A DNA stretch of 64,000 nt from CAG-103 sp905215475 (GCA_905215475.1 CAJMPW010000005.1:131866-195865), one strand, 5' to 3'. Counted from the first letter of the stretch, positions 53,336 to 62,271 are shown. A program made the numbers and translations. Notes: generated by a model not told the origin, from the sequence alone.

Positions 53336-53375
53336 GTTTGAAAAATAAGAACATTTTTCGTCAGGAGTGTTATGG

Positions 53376-53981
53376 ATGCAAAATTCTGCCCGAAAGTTCA
53401 AAGAGGAAGTCGCGCAAGCCGCGATCTCCCTGTTCAAGCGCAACGGATATAACAACGTAACCGTAAACGAGATCTGCAAGGAATGCGGCATCTCCCGCTC
53501 CGTGTTCTACTCCTCGTTCAACGGCAAACGCAGCATTCTGGAATACATGGTGGAAAAACCGCAGCACAACGATGATGCGAGCTTTATGAAATTTGCGCAC
53601 GCAGACAATGACTTCGAGCGCATCTGGCAGCTGTTTGACCGCTTCGTTGCCATCGCCTACGATTTCGGCCCCGAGCTCACAAGCACGCTGTTCATCATGC
53701 AGTTCGAATCCCCCGAGGGGATCCGCGCAGCTGTGCACGCGCTCGATGATCTGTTTGCGACTCTGGCCACAAACTGCGCCAAGTCAGGCATTATCGACTC
53801 CAAAGAGCCGCCAGATCTGCTGTCGCGCATCGCAACGGATCTGATCTGCCATGAGCTCTACGTCTGGTGCAGCCAGAAAGGAAACTTCTCGCTGCGCGCA
53901 CGCGCGCGGCAGTACGCCGAAATCGCCTACCACGTCAAGCCGGAGTATCGCATGCCGGCCGAGCAGCGCGACGCACTGTGA
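53376..53981 (+). CDS. TetR/AcrR family transcriptional regulator
   Basis: A 201-residue regulator with an N-terminal TetR helix-turn-helix (AAISLFKRNGYNNVTVNEIC; CGISRSVFYSSFNGKRSIL) and a C-terminal helical ligand domain. The ATG at 53376 has AGGAG eight bases upstream; a GTG at 53367 overlaps that site. It is divergent from the dehydratase operon and probably controls it in response to an acyl-CoA or aromatic ligand, which is inference. Confidence 0.9.
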   Translation: MQNSARKFKEEVAQAAISLFKRNGYNNVTVNEICKECGISRSVFYSSFNGKRSILEYMVEKPQHNDDASFMKFAHADNDFERIWQLFDRFVAIAYDFGPELTSTLFIMQFESPEGIRAAVHALDDLFATLATNCAKSGIIDSKEPPDLLSRIATDLICHELYVWCSQKGNFSLRARARQYAEIAYHVKPEYRMPAEQRDAL

Positions 53982-54070
53982 CTGCACGGCTCCCCCGTCA
54001 AGAACGCCTGCGCAGCCGCTCTTATTCCTTGGGACAAAGCGCAGGATCTGTGGTTATTTCCCTGCGTATA

Positions 54071-54111
54071 AAAAAACCAGCGGCAAAGCATCCGTTCAAG
54101 CCGCTGGTTTT
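54071..54111. terminator. Intrinsic terminator, probably bidirectional
   Basis: AAAACCAGCGGC pairs with GCCGCTGGTTTT around a 15-base loop. The minus strand continues with T7, the stronger side; the plus strand could end tetR transcripts. Confidence 0.85.
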
Positions 54112-54202
54112 GCGTTTGCGTCTGAAATATGCAGGCAAACCGGTTGCCGCAAAAATCAAAGCCAGTACCGAAAAAGCTATTTCAATCAGTCAAAAATTTG
54201 AC
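54071..54202 (-). ncRNA. Candidate ~130-nt small RNA
   Basis: A minus-strand promoter (TTGCGT, 17 bases, TATAAT with TG extended -10, 54209-54237) is followed 100-130 bases later by a strong T7 terminator, with no credible start codon between. One frame encodes a hydrophobic stretch ending PAYFRRKRK but has a stop just before it and no start, so it may be a decayed toxin-like peptide. Existence of the transcript is inferred. Confidence 0.4.
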
Positions 54203-54208
54203 GAGGTC

Positions 54209-54237
54209 ATTATATCAGAAGTAAATACGCAACGCAA
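54209..54237 (-). promoter_or_regulatory. Extended -10 promoter for the candidate small RNA
   Basis: TTGCGT, 17-base spacer, TGATATAAT on the minus strand. Confidence 0.55.
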
Positions 54238-54467
54238 GTGCTGTTTTCCTTGCCTGCAGTATTTTCGTATCTGCACGAAGGCATTCAGCTCCCCCTGGCG
54301 TTTTTCTCCACCACGATCTTCACGCAGCCTGTAACCGAGGGACGCCACGCGTGTATATCACATTCTGCGTTTGTTAACGCAGCAACCGCAATTGTAAGAC
54401 GCAGTTAAATTTTGAAGTTTTCCACAGGAAGTAAAAAGCAAATTTGTCGAAACGCCCGAGAAATATA

Positions 54468-54496
54468 TTGATTATTGGAAAGTTATGTATTATAAT
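54468..54496 (+). promoter_or_regulatory. Sigma-A promoter for yfhO
   Basis: TTGATT, 17-base spacer, TATAAT on the plus strand. The leader to the ATG at 54693 is about 190 bases. Confidence 0.75.
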
Positions 54497-54692
54497 ATAA
54501 CATTGCACATTGCACATTTCGATTCGCACGCCGGCGCTTGCTTGAGGATGATGTTGCGCCAAATCAGCCTCTTCTATTTTTCGGGAGGCGAGCAGCGCTG
54601 ATTTAGATTTACAATTGCGAAAATCATGCTTACCAGTAAGCAAAGAAAACAGTGTATGTAAGAAATAATTAACATAGCGGAGGTATTTCTGA

Positions 54693-57308
54693 ATGTCCGA
54701 CATAACTGCACCCGTGCAGACACGGCATAATAACAAGGCTTCCAGAGGAAACAAAAACCACAATCCGGGTAATCAACATCTGGTCGAACGCGCTTGGTTT
54801 CCTTATCTGTTGACAGCGGTGACAATCACGGCAGTCTTCCTTGCGATTATGATCATTTGCAGACTGTACCCCTTTGGCAACAATTCTCTGGTCAGCTCTG
54901 ACGGAAAAAATCAATACCTAAGTTTTTATCACTATTTCCGGAGTGTTCTGTTTACTGAAAACAATATTGATTACACTTTTTCTAATGTTCTGGGAGGAAA
55001 TGTCCGCGGTCTATATTCCTACTATCTGGCAAGTCCTCTTTATCTCCTCTTTGCCCTGTTCCCCGAGCGTCAGATCCTTCTGGCGCTGCATATTATCATT
55101 TATCTGAAGTATCTAATTGCCGGCCTCTGCTTCTGCGCATGGGCAGGATATCAGAAAAAGGAGAACCCTTGGATGCGGGCTGCGCTTTCCGTCAGCTACG
55201 GCTTCATGGGTTATGCCGTTTCTTACTATAGTCTGCTTTCATGGCTGGACGCCATGGCTCTTCTGCCGCTGGTTGCCTTAGGGCTGGAACGGCTTGTGAA
55301 CGAAAACAAATCTCTCCTCTATATTTTTTCATTAGCTATTACCATAATGGCTAACTATTACACCGGATTTATGGTGTGTATAGCTTCCGTTTTGATGTAC
55401 ATCGCTCTGATTCTGACACGCAGGGCCGAAATCATCCACTGCTTGAAAAAAACGGTGATTCCTTTTGCTGTATCCAGCCTGCTTGCAGGCGCTTTGAGCG
55501 CATGGAACACGATTCCCACGGCGCTGTCTTTGCCAGACGGTCGAAAAAGCGAGTTGGGAATGCGAATCAATTTTACCTTCAACAGCCTGTTTTCCAAGTT
55601 GTTCACCGGAACTACAAACGGCGAGCAATTCTACAACGGATTGCCCATTATCTTTGTTGGCATTCTTCCAGTATTCTTGACCGTTCTGTTTTTCCTGAAC
55701 CCCGACATTCGCCGCCGATGGAAAGCCGTGGCAGCAGGTGTGTTGCTGGTAATGGTATTTTCCTTCCACAACAGCTTTTTGAACACCATTTGGCACTGCT
55801 TTACCGCAAACAGAATGTTCAATTATAGATACAGCTTTGTATTCAGTTATTTTCTTCTTGCCATTGCTTGGCACTCTGCATGCAGTGTGAAGAGTCTCTC
55901 TTCCCAAACAATCTGCCGCTGCTTGGCAGTATGCCTGATCGCAGTATTTCTGATCTTCTCCCATAGCTATCCTTACACTGACGCAAAGCGCCTGTATTTA
56001 GACCTGTTTTTGATGTTTGCAGGCACAGGCTTGATTTACCTGCTCACCTGCAACCGACGCAGCGCGGCAATGGTACTGTTCTGTCTGATGGTTGGTAACT
56101 GCTTTGTAAACTCCGTGCTGTCCATTCGCGGCATCAACACATTATTTGGCTGTGCCTATAACGACGACCATAACCAGTACCTTGACAACGTTCGTCAGGG
56201 CTTGGCGCTGACACAGGAGGATGACACCTTTTACCGAATCGAAAAAACGGAATCCCAAACCTATACGGATAACATGGCGCTCGGAATCCCGGGAATCGGC
56301 AATTTCTCCTCAGCGGAACAGCTCGATACTCTAAGCTATCTGTGGAAATTGGGAATTGACCGCTTTATCGCTTGGGCGCACTACTCCGGGAAAAGCCCCG
56401 CCGCTTCGGAAAGTCTGCTGGGTGTGCGATATGTGCTGTCGGAGAACCCCCTCAACCCAGATCAGAAGAATTATATTTCTGTTGGAAAAACCGAGGAGAA
56501 CCTGTCGGTCTATCGCAATCCCTATGCCCTTCCGCTGATCATACCTTCCGGCAGCGTTTTGTCAGGAATTTCTGATTTGGAAGGGTGCAACTTCCAGAAC
56601 CAATGTTGGCGTTCCCTTGTGCCGGAACTGGATCAGGATATATTCGTGCCTGCGAAACTGACCGCCGAGGCAGAACAGGATGGCAGTAAGCAGTTCACCT
56701 GTCAGGCGCCCATTACCGGAACCATGTGCCTCCAGTTCTCCGGGGAGTACAACACGAAGGAATGGCCCTTTGCAGTTCAGATTTTCCGAAATGGTGAATG
56801 GGAAGCGATGAATTTGACCAGTTGTCGTCCCATGTACCTGCTGGGAGAATACGCACAAGGCGATGTGGTCACAATCCGCGTTTATCCAACTGACGATCAT
56901 AAAATCGACGCCGAGATGTTCCGCGTGTTTGTTCAGGATGAGGACGTTCTGGCTCGCTACAGCGCGCATATCCAACGTGTTCCCATGGAGATCCGCAAGG
57001 TTACAAGCTCCTATCTCACTGTAAACTGCCAAGTAAACGAAGACACCCCCTATCTGGTATCCACCATTCCCTATGACGAAGGCTGGCAAGTGACCATTGA
57101 CGGAAACAAAGTGCAAACCATGAAGAATTGGGACCGTATGCTTGCCTTCGAGGTAAGCAGCGGAGAACATCATATCGAACTACGCTATCAACCCCCTGGA
57201 AAAACCATTGGTATGGTCATTACATTGAGCGCAAGCGGCGTTATCTTGGTATCGCATCTGCTTCTGCAGCGCTCATTTTGCAGAAAAAAGCCGTCGAAAC
57301 GAAACTGA
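54693..57308 (+). CDS. yfhO: YfhO family polytopic membrane protein
   Basis: An 871-residue protein with about a dozen membrane helices in residues 30-480 and a C-terminal extracytoplasmic beta-rich domain. YfhO relatives are GT-C-like glycosyltransferases acting on lipoteichoic acid or other cell-wall polymers. Matching segments are YPFGNNSLVSSDGKNQYLSF, YLASPLYLLFALFP and FYRIEKTESQTYTDNMALG. The terminal YDEGWQVTIDGNKV is typical of the family. GGAGG lies before ATG 54693. Less GC-rich than the housekeeping genes. Confidence 0.9.
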   Translation: MSDITAPVQTRHNNKASRGNKNHNPGNQHLVERAWFPYLLTAVTITAVFLAIMIICRLYPFGNNSLVSSDGKNQYLSFYHYFRSVLFTENNIDYTFSNVLGGNVRGLYSYYLASPLYLLFALFPERQILLALHIIIYLKYLIAGLCFCAWAGYQKKENPWMRAALSVSYGFMGYAVSYYSLLSWLDAMALLPLVALGLERLVNENKSLLYIFSLAITIMANYYTGFMVCIASVLMYIALILTRRAEIIHCLKKTVIPFAVSSLLAGALSAWNTIPTALSLPDGRKSELGMRINFTFNSLFSKLFTGTTNGEQFYNGLPIIFVGILPVFLTVLFFLNPDIRRRWKAVAAGVLLVMVFSFHNSFLNTIWHCFTANRMFNYRYSFVFSYFLLAIAWHSACSVKSLSSQTICRCLAVCLIAVFLIFSHSYPYTDAKRLYLDLFLMFAGTGLIYLLTCNRRSAAMVLFCLMVGNCFVNSVLSIRGINTLFGCAYNDDHNQYLDNVRQGLALTQEDDTFYRIEKTESQTYTDNMALGIPGIGNFSSAEQLDTLSYLWKLGIDRFIAWAHYSGKSPAASESLLGVRYVLSENPLNPDQKNYISVGKTEENLSVYRNPYALPLIIPSGSVLSGISDLEGCNFQNQCWRSLVPELDQDIFVPAKLTAEAEQDGSKQFTCQAPITGTMCLQFSGEYNTKEWPFAVQIFRNGEWEAMNLTSCRPMYLLGEYAQGDVVTIRVYPTDDHKIDAEMFRVFVQDEDVLARYSAHIQRVPMEIRKVTSSYLTVNCQVNEDTPYLVSTIPYDEGWQVTIDGNKVQTMKNWDRMLAFEVSSGEHHIELRYQPPGKTIGMVITLSASGVILVSHLLLQRSFCRKKPSKRN

Positions 57309-57348
57309 ATATTTTCAGGAAACGGTATCATTTTCTCAAAACGCTACA

Positions 57349-57388
57349 AAAAGAGCTGTCTGACGTAATCAAGTCAGACAGCTCTTTT
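57349..57388 (+). terminator. Intrinsic terminator after yfhO
   Basis: Perfect 16-base arms (AAAAGAGCTGTCTGAC) with an 8-base loop and TTTT. Confidence 0.92.
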
Positions 57389-57514
57389 CTGTGTAGAAGA
57401 TGTTGCTGCAGTTTCAGGCTATTTCGAATCATTCCCACTCGCTCCTGTTAGATGTTTTCTAAACAGATTTGCTTATAGGATTTAGCTCATAGTATTAGCA
57501 TTATTTCCATTATT

Positions 57515-57541
57515 CAGATAGCAGAGGCTATCTGATTTTTT
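57515..57541 (+). terminator. Second hairpin with T tract
   Basis: CAGATAGC / GCTATCTG with a 4-base loop, then ATTTTTT. It follows no plus-strand gene other than yfhO and may be a remnant of an element. Confidence 0.6.
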
Positions 57542-57631
57542 GTTGCCATGGTGTTGCCAGTAAATTGAGGATGATTTACACCTTACAAACTGATTATATC
57601 ATACGATGGATTCTTTATCAAAGCATTTTAA

Positions 57632-58606
57632 TTATTGATCATCGTTGCTCACGACCCAAATCTTTTTGAGAGGGATCAGCTCTTTGATTTCATCGTCCAT
57701 CCGATCGTAGTATCGCAGAAACTCCTCAATAATTTCTTTGTGGGTCCAAAGCCGGATTTCAAAGAACTGTTTAGCCGTCTCATTGATGACCGAAGATTTG
57801 AACCCACTCCATGACACTAACAGGCCATATTCGGCACCAAAGTTTTTCATCACCCCGCCCAACTGATCCAAAACAATCCGATCCACTGGCGCGTCCGTGG
57901 ACTTAACCTGAACACAAATTTTGGGACTTCCAAAACCAAGTGTGCCCGCAGAAGCCAGAATATCCACACCTTTATCCGGTCCGGCCGGGCTGACATATGT
58001 AGTGAATCCCTTTGCTCGAAGAATGGCATCTACAATTTTTGCTAAACCATGCCCCTTAGTCTTCTGGATTATCAGATTTGTGATAACCCCCAAGGCTTCA
58101 TTTTCAATATCTCGTGCCTCTTCATCATCCTGTGGCTCTTGCGGAGTAATTTGGGGCGCTTTCTTTCCCTGTTTATGTGCATTGATGACTGCTTTTATGC
58201 GATCTTCCTGCTTGATACGGCAAATGGTCATAAAAGCCCCAAAGGAATATAAGATGTCCTGGTCAAAAGCTGTGCGGGGAATGTCACAGGCAAACCAATC
58301 TACCTGATGCGCATGATAATAAGGATTATCGTTGTTAGGTAAGAATTCATAATTACCTGTGATCTTGCCAAAATGAATTACAGGCTTGATCTTGCTGGGC
58401 AGGACAACAATCTCTCCCTTTTTCATCTCATGGGCAAACGGCCATACCTGGCTCGCCCAGTTCATCGCTGTTTTTACCTTGACATCTGGGTTGTTATCCA
58501 CAAAATATTGCTGCAAGTCCTGCTTGGTGCAGTATACCTTACTGTCCTCAAGAAATTTATTCTCAAACTCGCCGTATCGTCCGGCGCGACATAACCACAT
58601 TGGCAT
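57632..58606 (-). CDS. Mrr-type restriction endonuclease
   Basis: A 324-residue protein with a C-terminal Mrr-like PD-(D/E)xK domain: KIVDAILRAKGFTTYVSPAG, catalytic D in GVDILAS and QxK in ICVQVKSTDA, then QLGGVMKNFGAEYGLLVSW. Mrr enzymes cut modified or foreign DNA. The N-terminal ~150 residues are a separate module (MWLCRAGRYGEFENKFLE) found in many such proteins. AAGGAG precedes ATG 58606. Last gene of the island operon, 11 bases after the DGNHR gene. Confidence 0.88.
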   Translation of the reverse strand: MPMWLCRAGRYGEFENKFLEDSKVYCTKQDLQQYFVDNNPDVKVKTAMNWASQVWPFAHEMKKGEIVVLPSKIKPVIHFGKITGNYEFLPNNDNPYYHAHQVDWFACDIPRTAFDQDILYSFGAFMTICRIKQEDRIKAVINAHKQGKKAPQITPQEPQDDEEARDIENEALGVITNLIIQKTKGHGLAKIVDAILRAKGFTTYVSPAGPDKGVDILASAGTLGFGSPKICVQVKSTDAPVDRIVLDQLGGVMKNFGAEYGLLVSWSGFKSSVINETAKQFFEIRLWTHKEIIEEFLRYYDRMDDEIKELIPLKKIWVVSNDDQ

Positions 58607-58617
58607 ACGGCATCTCC

Positions 58618-60144
58618 TTAAAGCTTATAATAATCAATCAATTTTGCCTTCAATTCTGTTTCCAACTTATGATAATCTTGATTAAATCTAATTTGCTCAT
58701 ACATTTTTATGTTTGAAGGTGTGTGTTCATCCGCTTCCGCATCTGTCCCGTTATGAATCAAAATTAGTCCTTTTTTTAGGCCCATTGCAAATCCTATTTC
58801 ATGTGGAATATTTGCTCTACCACTACTTAAATCAGCAATTACCAATCCAGACATCTCAATATCTCGCAATATACGATCTGATATTTGTCCAGTCGCACCT
58901 TCACTATGCTGATCTACACGGAGTAATCTCAACGAACTACCTTTTTCACGATTTACACATTCTATAGCTCTACGAATTGCCCGTTCATTTTCGTCGAACC
59001 GGCTATCAAAGCACCGAGACATAAAGATAGTCTGTTCTGTGGACAAAACATACTTATCGAATATTGCACGAATACAGTCTGCATTTACTGCGGCATATTG
59101 CTCTATATCATGCTGTGCATCAGTGATATTATATTTTTCAGCCCATGCTATTAACTGATTCTTTTCTTTTTCTGCTTTATTTTGAGGATCTAATTCTCCG
59201 TTTTCCATCTGATAATACATATAAACAAGCAGAAACAACAACCCGGATGCCATTTGAAGCTTAGCAGCTCCCAAGGGATGTGCGTGTCTTAATGTATTAT
59301 TCAAGCTATTTATTAAGGCTTCCTGTTGTTCTAATGTTTCAATCCTGGTTCCACTTTTTTCCTGAACATAGTTAATCAGATCAACAAGGGTGCTCAAAAT
59401 ACGAGGATGTATCCACTCTATGTATCCTAATTTTCTAACAATAAGAGGATTGGCACTCAATATTTTCCTTGCAAGAAGATACTCTGGCCCAAATTTTTCT
59501 ATCAATTCTCTATCATTAAAATCCAATCCGTCATGTTGTTGGATCAAAACACTTTTGAGAAGTTGCTCAGATTTTAAGGGGACTGCTTTAGAATTGATGT
59601 TGTGGAAAATAACCTTTTCATCTTTTAAGGAATCAGTATCTGCAAATAAAATCAGGCAAAAAGGTATCAAATATGTACTGCTAATTTGTCCTGTAGATAC
59701 TAGTTGTTCCATAGCTTGTAGGCGATGATTTCCATCTACTCGACGAAATGGCTTCTCTTCATCTATTAATTTCTTTTCATATGGAATAGAGATCTCATAT
59801 AAATACCCGTTATTTACTTTGCGGATCTTTTTGAAAGAAATTCCATCAATATTAGAAGTAAATCCATTGCCGTTCCGGATGTCTGCAATTGCGTCTATTC
59901 CAGATACAGCGCCCTCCTTATAATAATCATACTTTGCAGTATATGCTAAAACCACTTCTGGGCTGAAGCTATTTGATCCAGAAGTGATAAACATTGAAAT
60001 CTCACCCACATGAACATCGTCTACCGGGCGTTGATAACCTGGATGAGGATATGACAACTCAACAATCTCATCATATCGAGCGTAACCTCGTATAGTGCAA
60101 GTTCCTCCAAAAGACTCGCTAAAAAGTCCTTCCATACGAATCAT
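58618..60144 (-). CDS. DGNHR (DGQHR/DndB-like) protein with C-terminal NDT/TIR-like domain
   Basis: A 508-residue two-domain protein. The N-terminal part has FRRVDGNHRLQAMEQL, the signature of DGQHR/DndB and ParB-like proteins, with HNINSKAVPLKSEQLLKSVL. The C-terminal ~130 residues (IFMSRCFDSRFDENERAI; DIEMSGLVIADLSSGRANIP; HEIGFAMGLKKGLILIHNG) look like a nucleoside deoxyribosyltransferase/TIR-type Rossmann fold. The fusion suggests a defence protein that couples a DNA-linked sensor with nucleotide or NAD hydrolysis; activity is unproven. GAGAG precedes ATG 60144. Confidence 0.72.
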   Translation of the reverse strand: MIRMEGLFSESFGGTCTIRGYARYDEIVELSYPHPGYQRPVDDVHVGEISMFITSGSNSFSPEVVLAYTAKYDYYKEGAVSGIDAIADIRNGNGFTSNIDGISFKKIRKVNNGYLYEISIPYEKKLIDEEKPFRRVDGNHRLQAMEQLVSTGQISSTYLIPFCLILFADTDSLKDEKVIFHNINSKAVPLKSEQLLKSVLIQQHDGLDFNDRELIEKFGPEYLLARKILSANPLIVRKLGYIEWIHPRILSTLVDLINYVQEKSGTRIETLEQQEALINSLNNTLRHAHPLGAAKLQMASGLLFLLVYMYYQMENGELDPQNKAEKEKNQLIAWAEKYNITDAQHDIEQYAAVNADCIRAIFDKYVLSTEQTIFMSRCFDSRFDENERAIRRAIECVNREKGSSLRLLRVDQHSEGATGQISDRILRDIEMSGLVIADLSSGRANIPHEIGFAMGLKKGLILIHNGTDAEADEHTPSNIKMYEQIRFNQDYHKLETELKAKLIDYYKL

Positions 60145-60161
60145 TTCTCTCGCCTCTTTCT

Positions 60162-60869
60162 CTATCTTTCTTGTATTTCTGAATAGTCTATAGCCTCATC
60201 AATTTTATACATCAACGTGCTGGCAAACATCAAACGACGCATTGCATCATCCTTAGTAATGGTGATATTGGCATGTGCTTTGGGATTTCTCAGTGCAGAC
60301 ATGGCTCCTGCCAACATCTGCATATAGCCTTTTTGTATATTGCTTCCCGTCTCGGTCGAGCGATCACAAAACTCCAGCAAAGGAGCGTTATCAGAAAATA
60401 CCGTATTCATCACAGCTTGACCATCTGGGGCCTTGGTTGCAGTGGGATTTAGTTTCATAAAAAGTTTCTTTACCCGGTCATTTATCTCAACAAACGCATC
60501 CTCAGCGGCATTTGCATAATGACCGTCTTCAAATAGCTTTTGGGACACCGCAGCAATCTTTGGATGTATGAGATCCCATACTCCCATACCCTTTGTATTA
60601 TCTGCTTGCTGAAGTGACTTCAAAATTTCTATGACTTGTCCGAACACAACCGGATTAATCGTCCCATACCCAACAAACATACGATCTTTCATCTCAAACA
60701 GCTCTTGGCTGAAATATGGGGATTCCCTTTCAATGTCATGAGAAATTTTGATTAGGCCATTCTTAATATTTTGAATATTGGATGGTGCAATGGGAAATGT
60801 CATATAATTAGGGTTGTTTGCAATATTGATTAGCCATCCATAAACTGTCCTAACTCTATTTATGTCCAT
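60162..60869 (-). CDS. TIGR02391 family protein (ymh-type)
   Basis: A 235-residue protein. The C-terminal half HYANAAEDAFVEINDRVKKL, ALRNPKAHANI and DAMRRLMFASTLMYKIDEAI match TIGR02391, a HEPN-like helical family often found next to type I restriction genes. The RN..H pattern within RNPKAHA recalls the HEPN ribonuclease motif Rx4-6H, so RNase activity is possible. The ATG at 60869 begins two bases after the specificity-gene stop; only a weak GGTGAG site precedes it, so translation is probably coupled. Confidence 0.82.
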   Translation of the reverse strand: MDINRVRTVYGWLINIANNPNYMTFPIAPSNIQNIKNGLIKISHDIERESPYFSQELFEMKDRMFVGYGTINPVVFGQVIEILKSLQQADNTKGMGVWDLIHPKIAAVSQKLFEDGHYANAAEDAFVEINDRVKKLFMKLNPTATKAPDGQAVMNTVFSDNAPLLEFCDRSTETGSNIQKGYMQMLAGAMSALRNPKAHANITITKDDAMRRLMFASTLMYKIDEAIDYSEIQER

Positions 60870-60870
60870 A

Positions 60871-62271
60871 TCACTCACCCAACAATTCTTTCTCAAACTG
60901 CTTTCTTGCGTTTTGCCAATCATATTCTGCCTTTGCTCGCAATTTTTTAGCTTTCTCTAACGCTTCAAATACCTGATCTGCTAATTTAACCTGCACTTCA
61001 TAGGGTGGCAAAACTATGGGGAATTTTTTCAAAAAGGTATCGGGAACTCGTTGCTGACCAGCAGAACCTCCAAACATCCCCTGTGCTGCTTCCAAAATAT
61101 GTTCATTGGAAAAAATCACCCACAAATAAGGCATATAAACTCGTTTGGGATTTTTTGCTCTCAAAACATGAAACTCTGTGGATCCAAATCCAATATCAGT
61201 TGGCATATCTGATGCCACAAATGATTTTCCGTTTTGCATGCAAGGAGTAATCTTTGCCCAAAGAAGATCATTTTTTTTGAATATAGTAAATCCTGTTTTG
61301 ACTTCACTATAAGGCTTGAGTTCATAAACAACTTGGTTCGTTTTTTCTGTTACCGCCGTCATAGGGACAAATGAAACATCTGATTTATCTTGCAGACCCG
61401 ATCTACTTGTTTTCGGATTAATTTCTACAAAGTCTTCAAGATGACCAGCAAAGAAATTGTTAGCACGCAGTTTAGAAAAAACATCATTTAGATAATCACT
61501 GTGCGGATTGCAATATATTCCTAATTCTCGTATATCTTCAAGCTTGTTGACACTATATAACGCGGGTTTATATTCACGGAAATAAAGATTTAAGAATGAA
61601 AAAACGCTGTCTTTACATGCACTAAGTAATCTATCAGCTTGATAAAGCATCTTATTATGCTTAGCCAGTGCAATATCCATATAAGAAGATAGTTGTTCCT
61701 GTTTGGATCTGCTCGGAACAAGAATCTTATATGACTTATATTCTTCTTTGTTAATATTAGGCTGACCTGAGGGGCGCTGGATGCCGTTAACCCATGATAG
61801 AAATGTGTCAGTTTTTGTATACCAATAAACAAATTTGGGCATTACTTTATTTTCATCAAATCGAAATCGAATACAATAGCCTGCGAATATTGCCTTTCCA
61901 ATACTACCATCATAGAAATAAGTTTTGCCGACAGTGGCTCCTGTGCGGGCAAAAAGAATATCATTCTTTTGTAGTTCATGCTTGGCTGAGTAATTTTCTG
62001 CAGTCATAAAAACATGATCTGCTTCAATGCCAAAATCATCAAAGTCAGTAATTCGAATATATTTAGGTTGCAGTTCATTAACTCTTTCAATGGCTGTAGC
62101 CGATGTACCATAACAAGGCTCTTCACTGGTTAATTCACCAAGAGGGATTCTTGATTGGTTGTCATTTGAAAAAGCAAGTGAATAGCGGATATTTCTAACA
62201 TCAAATCTTTCACCAATTCTCCCCCGCTCAACCGCAAAGACACAAAGCTCATTTGCGCCGGGGGTTAGACG
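60871..62271 (-). CDS. hsdS: Type I-like specificity (S) domain, in the -1 frame of the methylase
   Basis: From 62271 the frame encodes 466 residues: a first target-recognition domain (to about residue 190), a conserved helix, a second recognition domain (about 270-420; PKTSRSGLQDKSDVSFVPM, ITPCMQNGKSF, QQRVPDTFLKKFPIVLPP) and a C-terminal coiled coil. Coding character begins at once (ELCVFAVERGRIGERFDV), yet no ATG, GTG or TTG exists in frame until 62007, inside the first recognition domain. The frame joins the methylase in -1 phase at T_TTT_TTC, so it is probably made as a fusion by frameshifting. A start at 62007 would give a truncated 378-residue product. Confidence 0.8.
   Translation of the reverse strand, partial: RLTPGANELCVFAVERGRIGERFDVRNIRYSLAFSNDNQSRIPLGELTSEEPCYGTSATAIERVNELQPKYIRITDFDDFGIEADHVFMTAENYSAKHELQKNDILFARTGATVGKTYFYDGSIGKAIFAGYCIRFRFDENKVMPKFVYWYTKTDTFLSWVNGIQRPSGQPNINKEEYKSYKILVPSRSKQEQLSSYMDIALAKHNKMLYQADRLLSACKDSVFSFLNLYFREYKPALYSVNKLEDIRELGIYCNPHSDYLNDVFSKLRANNFFAGHLEDFVEINPKTSRSGLQDKSDVSFVPMTAVTEKTNQVVYELKPYSEVKTGFTIFKKNDLLWAKITPCMQNGKSFVASDMPTDIGFGSTEFHVLRAKNPKRVYMPYLWVIFSNEHILEAAQGMFGGSAGQQRVPDTFLKKFPIVLPPYEVQVKLADQVFEALEKAKKLRAKAEYDWQNARKQFEKELLGE

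Larger units (their letters stand above)
53982..54692. other. Non-coding stretch between tetR and yfhO
   Basis: No protein gene is supported here. It holds a terminator (54071-54111), a minus-strand extended -10 promoter (54209-54237) that would drive a ~130-base RNA toward it, the yfhO promoter (54468-54496) and a ~190-base yfhO leader. The leader contains the tandem repeat ATTGCAC x2 at 54502-54515 and the pairing arms AAATCAG / CTGATTT (54561-54604). Confidence 0.6.
57309..57631. other. Intergenic boundary of the defence island
   Basis: No gene is seen. It holds the yfhO terminator (57349-57388), a second hairpin with a T tract (57515-57541) and directly after it two copies of GTTGCCA (57542 and 57553), a repeat often found near phage-type integrase genes and arm sites. 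No integrase remains, so an attachment-site origin is only suggested. Base composition falls from here to the end. Confidence 0.5.

Noticed and set aside
54113..54200. Hydrophobic minus-strand peptide ending FRRKRK as a type I toxin gene
   Set aside because: A stop lies directly upstream and there is no start codon or ribosome site, so it is reported only as part of a candidate RNA.
60871..62007. Specificity subunit starting at ATG 62007
   Set aside because: This would remove about 88 residues, including the front of the first recognition domain, although the upstream sequence clearly reads as specificity protein. No good ribosome site precedes this ATG.
62130..62252. 40-residue frame starting at an ATG just after the methylase stop
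   Set aside because: It is in the wrong frame for the specificity domain, ends at 62130 and has no family resemblance. It overlaps the proposed stem-loop, so the ATG is probably incidental.
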